Of a DNA stretch of 64,000 bases, positions 50,810-59,497 are shown in pieces. Position 1 is the stretch's first letter. Each line of letters opens with the position of its first letter. A program made the translations under genes and the position numbers. This DNA is from Bacteroidota bacterium (GTDB lineage Bacteria; Bacteroidota; Bacteroidia; 2-12-FULL-35-15), in contig CANIQT010000001.1 in assembly GCA_947469885.1 (NCBI GenBank), positions 124,001 through 188,000 on the forward strand, read 5' to 3'. The notes under the pieces are model-generated. The model was not told the origin of the DNA. It did not search any database and was given only the letters and a program-made list of their open reading frames with translations.

Positions 50810-53523
50810 ATCGGGCTTTCCAAATTTTCTTTGATGGTAAAATAAAAAGTAGTTCCCTTATCAATTTCGGATTCTATCCATATTTTTCCTTCATGGCGCT
50901 CTACAATTTTTTTGCAGATTGCTAAACCAATTCCAGTACCTTCATACTTTTCTTTGCTATTCAGTCGCTGGAAAATAACAAATATTTTTTCAGAGTATTG
51001 AGGTTTGATTCCAATGCCATTATCTTTAACAGAAAACAAAAATTCGTCTTTTTGCTTTTTGAAAGAAATGTGTATTATTGGTTGATTTGCTCCTTTAAAT
51101 TTAATTGCATTTGCAATTAAATTCAAAAACAATTGGCTTAATAAAACATGGTCGCCAAAAACAATAGGTAATTCGTCAATTGTAATAGTTGCTTTACTTT
51201 CAACAATTCTTCCTTTTAAATCGTGTAATACTTCTTTTGTGAGCACATTAAGGTCAACCTTTTCAAAAGCCTTCAATCTGTTTATCCGGGAATATTCCAA
51301 TAGGCTATTAATTAAATTTCTCATTCTGTTACTTCCATCCACAGCAAAGGCAATAAAATCATGAGCATCTTTGTCAAGATTATCCTTGTATCTTTTAGAC
51401 AGAATTTGCAAATAACTATTTACCATTCTAAGGGGCTCTTGCAAATCGTGGGATGCTACGTAAGCAAACTGTTCCAACTCCTGATTGGAGCGAGCTAATT
51501 CAGCTGATTTATCTTTTAATTCTGCTTCCATATTCTTACGTTCTGTAATATCGTTTGAAATGCCAAGTAAATATTGAGGGTTACCCTTTTCATCCAACAT
51601 AGGGATTTTTTTTGTTTCTAGAATCCTTACCCCTTTGTTTTTTGTATGAACAAATTCTTCGGGAATCTCCAAAAGCTTACCTCCATTTAGTACTGATCTG
51701 TCTTTGGATGTAAAAAAATCAGCTTCCTCTTTAGTAAAAAAATCATAATCGTTTTTATTGTATAAATCTTCTCGCGTAAATCCTAGCAACTCCTCACCTG
51801 CTTTATTTAATCTTATAAATTTTAATTCCTTTGCATCCTTAATAAATAACATGTTCGGAATATTTTCGACAATAGAATTTAAAAATGACTGAGAACTACT
51901 GAGTGCTTCTTGTGCTTTTTTTATTTCTGTTACGTCACTAGCAAATACAATAAATAAATATCTCCCCTTCATTAAGGTCGGAGAAATGTTTAGTGAAACC
52001 GTAAATAAATTCCCAAGATTATTTATTACTTCAATTTCAAATGGGGCATTTAGCATTTGTCGTTTTCTTCCAACAAGAAAATGACTCAACCCTTTTAAAT
52101 ATGTTTCTCTCTGATTGAGTGGTATCACAAAATCATGAAATGGTTTTCCAATTATTTCATTTGCACTCCAGCCAAACATTGCGGCAGCTGTTGGGTTCCA
52201 TCTATCAATAATACCACTGCTATCCATTACTATTACTGCTTCTGGAGCATTATCGAAAATTGTTTGAATTTGCTGTTCGCTATCTTGCAATAATGAATTC
52301 AAATTCTCTAAATCTTCTGAATATTTCTTTTCGGCAGACATAGAAAACTGTAATTCTTCTCCCAAGGTATTTAATCCCGCTGATATTGCATCAATCTCAT
52401 CAGCCCTATGACTTATAGGCGCTTTCTCTGAAAAATTTAGTACAGTATATTTCAACAACACATTAAAAATACCTTCAATTCTTTTTTGATAATCTTCAAC
52501 TTCCTGAAGAGTAGAATTCAACTTTGATTTTCGTTCCTCAGCAAGAACTGTTAATTCATCATGAGCACTTTTCAACTTCAATTCAGATTGATTCCTTTCG
52601 CTAGTAGCAGCACGTAATGATAAGATAGTAATACTTACAATGGAAACATATATTTGTGAAGATAGAAAAGAATCGCCAACAGCCTCATTTGAAAACGGAC
52701 CGAATTTTTTGACAGTTCCTAAAATAGAAATGGTGGACGAAATGGCAATGGCTGTTACTACTTCCCGCTGCTCAAAACTCTTTGCAGCCCACAATAAGAG
52801 CGGTAGTGAAAGATATGCCTTTTTGAAATGAAACAAATTTGGAAACCAATCTAAAAATATAAAACCTCCAAGTAGAAATATCAAACTGTACAATAAAATG
52901 GTTTTAGGCAAATCCATCTTTTTAACTCTGCTTTCATTTGGTTTTGCCCAACCCAATATTAGTGGAGTTATAATAAATATGCCAGCAACATCATCGAACC
53001 AATTGGAAATCCATAGTTCCGAAAAATTAGCGTTTCCTCTTATTTGTAATAATTCAATAGTTACAACCTTTATTGATGGTGTTATGAAACAAATAAAGAG
53101 TACAATAAATGTGAAACGATATACTTCAGTGGTTTTGTCAAACGGATTTTTATCTGGTGCCAATTTGGTAAACAAATAATTTCCAAGTAAAGCCTGAAAA
53201 ACACAGCCGATACTTATAATACCAGCAGAAAAAATGACAGTAAATAATGGAATATCATTATTGGAAATAAATACTAAAAGGTTGTATGAAAATGCTCCAA
53301 CTAATATCCCTGGAGTTACCTCCTTTCCAAACAAAAGTATTGCCGCCAATGCAATTCCTGATGCAGATAACAAAGTAGTTACATTATCATTATCAGATGC
53401 TAATAAAAATCCCGCTCCAGCAGTGCAAAAATAAACTACGGCAACCAATACAATTCGTACAATGTTTCTGATTCGGGAATATTGTGGTGAATTTTTAACC
53501 ATTGGTTTAGAAAAATCAGTCAT
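50806..53523 (-). CDS. Sensor histidine kinase with MASE1 and PAS domains
   Basis: 905 residues. The N-terminal about 310 residues are membrane segments of the MASE1 type (NVTTLLSASGIALAAILLFG, EVTPGILVGAFSYNLLVFIS). A coiled coil follows, then two PAS domains (IFDNAPEAVIVMDSSGIIDR and IVENIPNMLFIKDAKELKFI). The kinase core has the phospho-acceptor H-box YVASHDLQEPLRMVNSYLQI, N-box NLIANAIKFKG, and G-boxes DNGIGIKPQYSEKIF and GTGIGLAICKKIVERHEGKI. The core belongs to the bacteriophytochrome-type group. The small protein and response regulator downstream on the same strand are likely partners. Confidence 0.92.
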   Translation of the reverse strand: MTDFSKPMVKNSPQYSRIRNIVRIVLVAVVYFCTAGAGFLLASDNDNVTTLLSASGIALAAILLFGKEVTPGILVGAFSYNLLVFISNNDIPLFTVIFSAGIISIGCVFQALLGNYLFTKLAPDKNPFDKTTEVYRFTFIVLFICFITPSIKVVTIELLQIRGNANFSELWISNWFDDVAGIFIITPLILGWAKPNESRVKKMDLPKTILLYSLIFLLGGFIFLDWFPNLFHFKKAYLSLPLLLWAAKSFEQREVVTAIAISSTISILGTVKKFGPFSNEAVGDSFLSSQIYVSIVSITILSLRAATSERNQSELKLKSAHDELTVLAEERKSKLNSTLQEVEDYQKRIEGIFNVLLKYTVLNFSEKAPISHRADEIDAISAGLNTLGEELQFSMSAEKKYSEDLENLNSLLQDSEQQIQTIFDNAPEAVIVMDSSGIIDRWNPTAAAMFGWSANEIIGKPFHDFVIPLNQRETYLKGLSHFLVGRKRQMLNAPFEIEVINNLGNLFTVSLNISPTLMKGRYLFIVFASDVTEIKKAQEALSSSQSFLNSIVENIPNMLFIKDAKELKFIRLNKAGEELLGFTREDLYNKNDYDFFTKEEADFFTSKDRSVLNGGKLLEIPEEFVHTKNKGVRILETKKIPMLDEKGNPQYLLGISNDITERKNMEAELKDKSAELARSNQELEQFAYVASHDLQEPLRMVNSYLQILSKRYKDNLDKDAHDFIAFAVDGSNRMRNLINSLLEYSRINRLKAFEKVDLNVLTKEVLHDLKGRIVESKATITIDELPIVFGDHVLLSQLFLNLIANAIKFKGANQPIIHISFKKQKDEFLFSVKDNGIGIKPQYSEKIFVIFQRLNSKEKYEGTGIGLAICKKIVERHEGKIWIESEIDKGTTFYFTIKENLESPI

Positions 53524-53551
53524 TGAAATTGTGAATTGTTGACAGCTAAAT

Positions 53552-53947
53552 TTATAAAAATTTTTTTAGCCATCCTTTCGCTCGCAGTTCGTCTTCAAAC
53601 ATTTTTGTGGGATAAGGCTGTTTTTTTAAATTGAAAAACAAATTTGCCATCATTCGCCCCAATGGGGTTTTGGAAATCATTGCTAAAGATTTTGTTATTT
53701 TCGGGAATTCATTGTTTACATATTCCCTTATCTCTTTGTTTGACGTTGAAACATTCGAAAAATCAACAAGAATACATATTTTAGTTCCATTTAAAGTAGT
53801 AATAAAATACTCCATAAACTCTTTAATGTCTTTCAATTCAGATGATTCCCCTGCAAGAGATTTTCCGCAAAGTATGCCATCATTATCATACCAGAATAAA
53901 TGTTTAGAAAATTTAATCAGTTTCGCATTTGTAGGTGGTTCTATCAC
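53552..53947 (-). CDS. Small STAS/SpoIIAA-like protein of unknown function
   Basis: 131 residues, soluble. Strand-helix pattern with LFWYDNDGILCGKSLAGESS, a long helix (ELKDIKEFMEYFITTLNG) and ICILVDFSNVSTSNKEIREY, where a Ser/Thr-rich turn follows the central strand as in STAS domains. The end is basic (LRAKGWLKKF). Similar short proteins of this phylum lie beside histidine kinases and have been grouped as DUF7793-like, but I cannot confirm membership. It sits between the kinase and the response regulator genes on the same strand, so it may be part of that pathway, for instance as a switch or phospho-target. Confidence 0.6.
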   Translation of the reverse strand: MIEPPTNAKLIKFSKHLFWYDNDGILCGKSLAGESSELKDIKEFMEYFITTLNGTKICILVDFSNVSTSNKEIREYVNNEFPKITKSLAMISKTPLGRMMANLFFNLKKQPYPTKMFEDELRAKGWLKKFL

Positions 53948-53976
53948 GGGAATGATTAAATAGTTAGATTATATAA

Positions 53977-54423
53977 TTATTTTTTAGGAGGCAGTTTCAC
54001 AATTGTCAACCAAAAATCTTCAATAGATTTTATGACATTTATAAATTGTCCGAAATCAACTGGCTTAGTAATATAGCAATTGGCATGATTGTCATACATT
54101 TTTATAATATCTGTCTGCGCATCCGAAGTGGTTAGCACAATAACTGGAATCCGTTTCAAATCAGGATCTTTTTTAATATGTTCCAATACCTCTCTCCCAT
54201 CAATCTTTGGCAAATTAAGGTCCAAAAGTATAATATCAGGAAGTTCTGCAGTAGCATATTTCCCCTCTTTATGTAAATACTCCAAGGCTTCTTCTCCATC
54301 AATAACCACGTTAAGAACGTTTAGAATTTTCCCTTCTTTTAATACTTCCTGAGTAAGGCGAACATCTCCAGGGTTGTCTTCAACAAGTAGTATATTAATT
54401 ATTTTTAATTTTTCTGAATACAT
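53977..54423 (-). CDS. Single-domain response regulator (Rcp1/CheY-like)
   Basis: 148 residues, one receiver domain and no output domain. The acidic pocket is LLVEDNPGD, the phosphorylation site Asp68 lies in [13 protein letters not shown], then [10 protein letters not shown] (Thr) and [12 protein letters not shown] (Lys). The form matches cyanobacterial Rcp1-type regulators that serve phytochrome-type kinases. It is the first gene of the regulator / small protein / kinase run on the minus strand. Confidence 0.93.
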   Translation of the reverse strand: MYSEKLKIINILLVEDNPGDVRLTQEVLKEGKILNVLNVVIDGEEALEYLHKEGKYATAELPDIILLDLNLPKIDGREVLEHIKKDPDLKRIPVIVLTTSDAQTDIIKMYDNHANCYITKPVDFGQFINVIKSIEDFWLTIVKLPPKK

Positions 54424-54517
54424 ATTACTTTAACAAATAGTTTATTTCTGCATGTGAAGGTATTGAATAAATTAATACGACAAATAAAAAATAATTAAAA
54501 ATATACAAAGAAAACAA

Positions 54518-56299
54518 CTAAAACTCTATATCCAAATCAAACGCCTGACGGAATTTTATTATTGTTGGATTTTTTTCAGACAATCTTCTATAACGATCGT
54601 TGGCGGTGTATAAGTTTGTTTTCTCCTCGGCAGCTGTCATTATCAAGTTCAGTTGAATAGAATAATTGGAAAGTTCTTTCCTTAAAAAACCAAGCAAATT
54701 TGATTTGTCTTCATTGATTGTTTCTTCCTGTGTTTTACTATTGATAGAAAATTCAATAATGTTGCTATTCATCAAAACAGGGCGTTTACCAAGCAAAGCA
54801 ACTCCATAACTTATTTTCCCTTTCGCTTTCAAATCAGTAGCATATTTATCCCAACATTTTTCTAGTGCATGTTGAGTAATAATTGTACTTATGAGTTGGT
54901 TAACTGTAAGTTCAGCTTGTTCTTTATTATTTTCAGTAGTCGCTTCTTTTTCCTTTTTTCCATTCAAATGTTGGCTAATTGATGGAGTAGAAGTTTTTAT
55001 GGTTGGTTTGTTACCAGTTGTTTGAGGCTGGTGGTTGGTGGTTGGCTCTTTTATTGTTTGTGTCGAACCGTTTATATTTGTGGGGTATGCACTAGGTGTT
55101 ATTGTTTCTTGGATTTTGTCTCTCAGCTCTTGATTCTTGTCATTTGACTCTTGATTCTTAGCTTTAGGCTTAATTATGTCATTTTTTTTTTCGGTATCAG
55201 TCCCAATGGAGTTGATAGAACAAAGTTGCATTAAAGCTAACTCTACCTGTAGCCGCTGGTTTTTACTGCTTTTATATTGCAAATCCGCTTTATTGAGAAT
55301 GGTTAGTCCCTTTATCAGGAAATTAAGAGAGCATTTGTCTGCCTGTTCTCTATATTTATCTTTTATGTTGGTACCTACTTCTAATAATTGAAGTGTCAAC
55401 GCATCTTTACTGACCAACAAATTTCGGAAATGGTCGCTCAATCCAGCAATAAAATTATGCCCATCAAATCCATTGTTTAATATTTCATTAAATAAAAGCA
55501 AGGACTGCGAAATATTTTCATCAAGTATGGCATCCGTTATTTGAAAATAATAATCGTAATCAAGTATATTCAGGTTTTCGATTACTGCTTTGTAAGTTAC
55601 TGTATTACCTGCAAAGCTTACTATCTGGTCGAAAATAGAACAAGCATCGCGCAAAGCACCATCGGCTTTCTGTGCAATGATATGTAGTGCATCTGTTTCG
55701 GCTGTTATGTTTTCACTTTTTGCAATAAAAGCAAGATGAGTTGCAATGTCTTCAATCTGAATTCTGTTGAAATCGAAAATCTGACAACGGGAAAGAATAG
55801 TTGGAATTATTTTATGTTTTTCTGTTGTTGCTAAAATAAAGATAGCATGTTTGGGTGGCTCTTCCAATGTTTTCAAAAAAGCATTGAACGCCTGATTCGA
55901 CAACATGTGAACCTCATCGATCACATACACTTTAAATGCTCCTAATTGGGGGGCATATCGCACTTGGTCAATCAAGTTACGAATATCATCTACAGAATTA
56001 TTTGACGCAGCATCCAATTCAAATACATTGTGAGATGCTCCTTCGTTAAACGACTTGCACGATTCGCAAGTATCGCAGGCTTCAGTATTTTCGGTTCTGT
56101 TACTACAATTAATTGTTTTAGCAAGAATACGGGCACAAGTTGTTTTACCAACTCCACGAGGACCACAAAACAAAAAAGCCTGAGCAAGGTGCCCAGTTTT
56201 AATAGCGTTTTTCAACGTATTGGTAATATGCGCCTGACCAACCACTGTGTTAAACGTGGCGGGGCGATACTTACGGGCTGATACAATGAAATTATCCAT
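54518..56299 (-). CDS. dnaX: DNA polymerase III subunit gamma/tau with repeat-derived linker
   Basis: 593 residues. The clamp-loader ATPase domain shows Walker A FCGPRGVGKTTCARILAKTI, the zinc-binding Cys cluster CSNRTENTEACDTCESC, DEVHMLS (Walker B) and ATTEKHKIIPTILSRCQIFD (sensor 1). Domains II-III extend to about residue 360. A low-complexity linker (about 370-460) follows and then a tau-like C-terminal domain. The linker holds KAKNQESNDKNQELRDKIQE and PTTNHQPQTTGNKPT, encoded by the same word-like repeats as in truB. No obvious slippery frameshift signal was recognised. Confidence 0.94.
   Translation of the reverse strand: MDNFIVSARKYRPATFNTVVGQAHITNTLKNAIKTGHLAQAFLFCGPRGVGKTTCARILAKTINCSNRTENTEACDTCESCKSFNEGASHNVFELDAASNNSVDDIRNLIDQVRYAPQLGAFKVYVIDEVHMLSNQAFNAFLKTLEEPPKHAIFILATTEKHKIIPTILSRCQIFDFNRIQIEDIATHLAFIAKSENITAETDALHIIAQKADGALRDACSIFDQIVSFAGNTVTYKAVIENLNILDYDYYFQITDAILDENISQSLLLFNEILNNGFDGHNFIAGLSDHFRNLLVSKDALTLQLLEVGTNIKDKYREQADKCSLNFLIKGLTILNKADLQYKSSKNQRLQVELALMQLCSINSIGTDTEKKNDIIKPKAKNQESNDKNQELRDKIQETITPSAYPTNINGSTQTIKEPTTNHQPQTTGNKPTIKTSTPSISQHLNGKKEKEATTENNKEQAELTVNQLISTIITQHALEKCWDKYATDLKAKGKISYGVALLGKRPVLMNSNIIEFSINSKTQEETINEDKSNLLGFLRKELSNYSIQLNLIMTAAEEKTNLYTANDRYRRLSEKNPTIIKFRQAFDLDIEF
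55005..55170. repeat. Word-like repeats inside the dnaX linker
   Basis: Two types in the linker coding region: TTGGTGGTTGGC-type words (about 55010-55048), the reverse of the ACCAAC words in truB, and TCTTGATTCTTG words (about 55127-55165), the reverse of the CAAGAATCAAGA words in truB. Both keep the reading frame. Confidence 0.7.
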
Positions 56300-56379
56300 T
56301 TTCTTTTTTTCTTGACGACAAATTTAGAGATTATAATAAAACGGCAAAGAGTTGTTTATAAATAAACGCTCAATGCCTT

Positions 56380-57552
56380 CTACACTTTTTGCAACAGTTC
56401 TCCTTTCACAATAATTTCGCTTAATGCAGTGTAAAGCTTATCCAAATCTTTTTGGGAATTGAATACATTAATAGAATAACGAATAAAAATATTGTTGTTG
56501 TGTCGCATCACCGGAATTTCTATTTTATAATTCTCGAACAAGTGACGTTGAAGTTTTTCGGGTTCATTTGTCATGATACGGATACTGCACATCTGCCCAA
56601 GAAAATTCTCATCCACAGGACAATTAGGTATGGAACCAAGCAAGTCACAAAACCGTTTGTAATTACTTTGTGCCAACTGTCTGCAATCGCCAGAAACCTT
56701 TTCCCAATTATTTTCTTTCATAAATTCAATTGCCTTGGGAACGGTTAAAAATGCAGAGAAATCTCTGGTTCCATTCATTTGGTGATAATCAAGAAATTGA
56801 GAAGGTGATGGTGCAACGCTTTCGTATCCCCAACTAATTATTAATGGGTCGAACTGCTTTTGCAATTCCTTTTTTACATATAAAAACGAACATCCTTTTG
56901 GAGTCATCATCCATTTGTGACAGGCTCCTGTATATATATCTGCTTTTAATTCTTCTAGGTTTAATGGAGCATGTCCTGGAACGTGCGCACCATCAACAAT
57001 GGTCAACAACCCTTTTTCTTTTGCCATCTCACATATTTCTTTCACTGGCAGTTTCATGGCCGTGGTACTTGTTATCTGCGAAATAAATATTGCTTTTGTT
57101 TTAGAATTATATCCTTTCCAAAATTGTTCAATAAACGTTTGCTTCGATAACACAGGAATATCAATTGGTTGACGAATGTAGTTTGCTTTGCTTCGGTTGC
57201 AGTAATAATTCCAAGTGCGGTCTAATGCACCATATTCAAGGTTCGTAGAAAGCACTTCCTCTCCTTCTTTTAGTTTCAAACTTTTTGCAATTATATTAAT
57301 TGCGTAGGTGGGATTACTTAGATACACCAAATCGTCTGCATCACAATTAATATAAGTACCCAGTGCCTGTCTCGATTTTTTTAAATACTCTAATCCGTTT
57401 ACAGCTATAAACTGAACGGGTTCCGATTCAAGTTCCAATTGCCACTTTTGATAGTCTTCAAATATTGGTTTTGGGCATGCTCCAAAAGAACCAAAGTTGA
57501 GGAACGTGATTTCGGGATTAATAAGGAATTGTGATGTTAGTTTTGTATTCAT
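56380..57552 (-). CDS. Class-V aminotransferase, isopenicillin-N-epimerase-like
   Basis: 390 residues, PLP-dependent. The start FLNFGSFGACPKPIFEDYQK is typical of this branch. The cofactor pocket is seen in LTIVDGAHVPGHAPLNLEEL (Asp, His) and the Schiff-base Lys in YTGACHKWMMTPKGCSFLYV. It lies 7 bases after an amino-acid permease gene (same strand), so import and processing of an amino acid or peptide-derived substrate is a reasonable inference. The substrate (epimerase, desulfurase or lyase) cannot be told from the sequence. Confidence 0.86.
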   Translation of the reverse strand: MNTKLTSQFLINPEITFLNFGSFGACPKPIFEDYQKWQLELESEPVQFIAVNGLEYLKKSRQALGTYINCDADDLVYLSNPTYAINIIAKSLKLKEGEEVLSTNLEYGALDRTWNYYCNRSKANYIRQPIDIPVLSKQTFIEQFWKGYNSKTKAIFISQITSTTAMKLPVKEICEMAKEKGLLTIVDGAHVPGHAPLNLEELKADIYTGACHKWMMTPKGCSFLYVKKELQKQFDPLIISWGYESVAPSPSQFLDYHQMNGTRDFSAFLTVPKAIEFMKENNWEKVSGDCRQLAQSNYKRFCDLLGSIPNCPVDENFLGQMCSIRIMTNEPEKLQRHLFENYKIEIPVMRHNNNIFIRYSINVFNSQKDLDKLYTALSEIIVKGELLQKV

Positions 57553-57559
57553 ATCGACA

Positions 57560-58915
57560 TTAGATTTTTTTATTCAGCACAAATTTAATTAAATAATAAA
57601 GTGGCAAACCGGAAATAAAAAGTATGAATCCCCAGGTGGCGGCTGTTGGGTTGGCGTAAAGCACACTAATGTTTACTGCCATATATATTAGTATATAAAA
57701 TGCAGGAAGAAAAGGGTATCCCTTCATTTTGTAAATATCAATGGGTTCTCCTGATTTTTTTGCTCGATTGCGCAAAATAAAAATGGCAGCAGCAGCGGTG
57801 ATTAAACTAATGCTATCAAAAAACATAACGTATTCCAATATTTTTTGAAACGATGACATAAAAAATAAAGTGAGTAAAATAAAAATACAAAACAAGGTGA
57901 GTGAAAATTCTTGCACTTGTGTTTTACCATTAAGCCTTTTAAATATGGACGGCAATATTTTGTCTTCAGCCATTGCAAAATAAATTCGTGGGTTACTCAT
58001 AACTGATACATTTACAAACGCCATCACCGAAAAAAACATGATAACTGAAACCAATTTATAAGCAATTGTTCCAAACATCAATCCTGTGATGTCTGAAGCC
58101 AATGTGGTGGTATGTTGCAGGGTTCCTAGCCCAAGCACTTTATAATATGAATAATTGACTGCTAAATATATAATAAGCACAATGGTCATTCCATAAAAAA
58201 TAGTGCTAGGCATAGTTCTTCGGGCATTCGATACATCGTTACCAAAATTCATAGTTTGCTGATAACCGCCATACGTAAAAAACACAGGAATAAAACACAA
58301 AGCAAGTGCTTTCCACATATCAGTTGAAGAATTATTTTGCACCAAGCCTATTTCTTCCGAATGTTCACCTCTTACAAAAAACACAGCAGCAATCAGCAGT
58401 ACAAGCATGCTTAGTTTTATAAGCATCAATCCATTCAATAATTTTGCGCTTACTTTTATTCCTATCATATTTATTGCATAAAGTATAGCAATGGACGAAA
58501 CAGTTATGATAGGCATTGCTGTTGCATGTGCTACATCAGGCAATAAAATAGGAGCAATGTATTCGGCACCCATTATGGCAACACCTGCTGTGGCAGCTGC
58601 ATTGCTCATTACTATTATCCAATTAACCATAAATGCAAATGCAGGATGATAGCAATGCGAAAATATTTTGTAGAACCCTCCTGCAACAGGATAGCGCGAA
58701 CCTATCTCAGCAAACGTGAGGGCACCGATAAAACTAACAATTGCACCTATTATCCAAGCAGCAAAAAACACTATGGGAACACCTGCTTTTTGTGCCACTT
58801 CGGTGGGTACCCTAAAAATACCCATACCTATCACCAGCCCTACAACAATCATTGTAAGGTCAAAGGTTTTGAGTTGTGGCTTTATTATTTGTGGCTCTTC
58901 AATTTTGGATTTCAT
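57560..58915 (-). CDS. APC family amino acid permease
   Basis: 451 residues with 12 membrane segments. The substrate-binding unwound helix 1 is MIVVGLVIGMGIFRVPTEVA (G-x-G-I-F motif). Helix 6 is around CFIPVFFTYGGYQQTMNFGN. The family is amino acid/polyamine/organocation permeases of the LAT-like type. The specific amino acid is unknown. It is first in a two-gene run with the class-V aminotransferase. Confidence 0.9.
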   Translation of the reverse strand: MKSKIEEPQIIKPQLKTFDLTMIVVGLVIGMGIFRVPTEVAQKAGVPIVFFAAWIIGAIVSFIGALTFAEIGSRYPVAGGFYKIFSHCYHPAFAFMVNWIIVMSNAAATAGVAIMGAEYIAPILLPDVAHATAMPIITVSSIAILYAINMIGIKVSAKLLNGLMLIKLSMLVLLIAAVFFVRGEHSEEIGLVQNNSSTDMWKALALCFIPVFFTYGGYQQTMNFGNDVSNARRTMPSTIFYGMTIVLIIYLAVNYSYYKVLGLGTLQHTTTLASDITGLMFGTIAYKLVSVIMFFSVMAFVNVSVMSNPRIYFAMAEDKILPSIFKRLNGKTQVQEFSLTLFCIFILLTLFFMSSFQKILEYVMFFDSISLITAAAAIFILRNRAKKSGEPIDIYKMKGYPFLPAFYILIYMAVNISVLYANPTAATWGFILFISGLPLYYLIKFVLNKKI

Positions 58916-58957
58916 TTTTCAAATGTAGAATTTAAAAATGAAATCAGGATGGAATAA

Positions 58958-59263
58958 TTAATTTATATCTTCTACCACATTGCAGGTTTTAATGAGGTAT
59001 TCATGGTCGCCATGGTCGCTGAAAAAATTGATGGTGGGCCATTCTGCTCCATAAAAATGATTTTTGACAGGTCCGATTTTCCTAATTACATAATTACCAG
59101 CTGGAATGGAATTGTTATAGTTTTTACTGTCATAAGCAAAATGGATGACCGTACTACTGGTGTTTTTTAGCATCACTGTTGCTTCATTACAGTTATTTTC
59201 TTTTTTGCAGGAGAATAACAATGAAGCAACCACTAAACCTAGGGTTGTAAATTTTAATTTCAT
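58958..59263 (-). CDS. Small lipoprotein of unknown function
   Basis: 101 residues. The ATG at 59263 gives a lipoprotein signal (LGLVVASLLFSC with Cys19); the upstream part of the open frame is not signal-like. The mature part after KKENNC reads as beta-strands (VMLKNTSSTVIHFAYDSKNY) and ends with a His/Asp-rich SDHGDHEYLIKT. No family recognised. It stands alone, facing away from the TonB receptor gene. Confidence 0.7.
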   Translation of the reverse strand: MKLKFTTLGLVVASLLFSCKKENNCNEATVMLKNTSSTVIHFAYDSKNYNNSIPAGNYVIRKIGPVKNHFYGAEWPTINFFSDHGDHEYLIKTCNVVEDIN

Positions 59264-59474
59264 TGACAGATATTTTGTTTGTTTTTGCAAAAATAAACAC
59301 AAATCAATTTCATATCTATACGTAACAGCAGGTATTTTAATCTCAGTGCTGGTACTTACCTGAGCCAATGAAAGCAAAAACACGCAATTTGCTTTTGTCA
59401 CAGTCAATCCAAAAGGCAAATTGAAATATTTTTACACATGACAATGTTATGACAAATTCAAAAAAACATGTACA

Positions 59475-59482
59475 TACTTTTG
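59475..59482 (+). promoter_or_regulatory. TAnnTTTG -7 box (TACTTTTG) for the TonB receptor
   Basis: TACTTTTG followed by CGCCC, 15 bases before the ATG at 59498, so the leader would be about 10 nt. A clear -33 box is not seen. Confidence 0.5.
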
Positions 59483-59497
59483 CGCCCATAATTTTTT

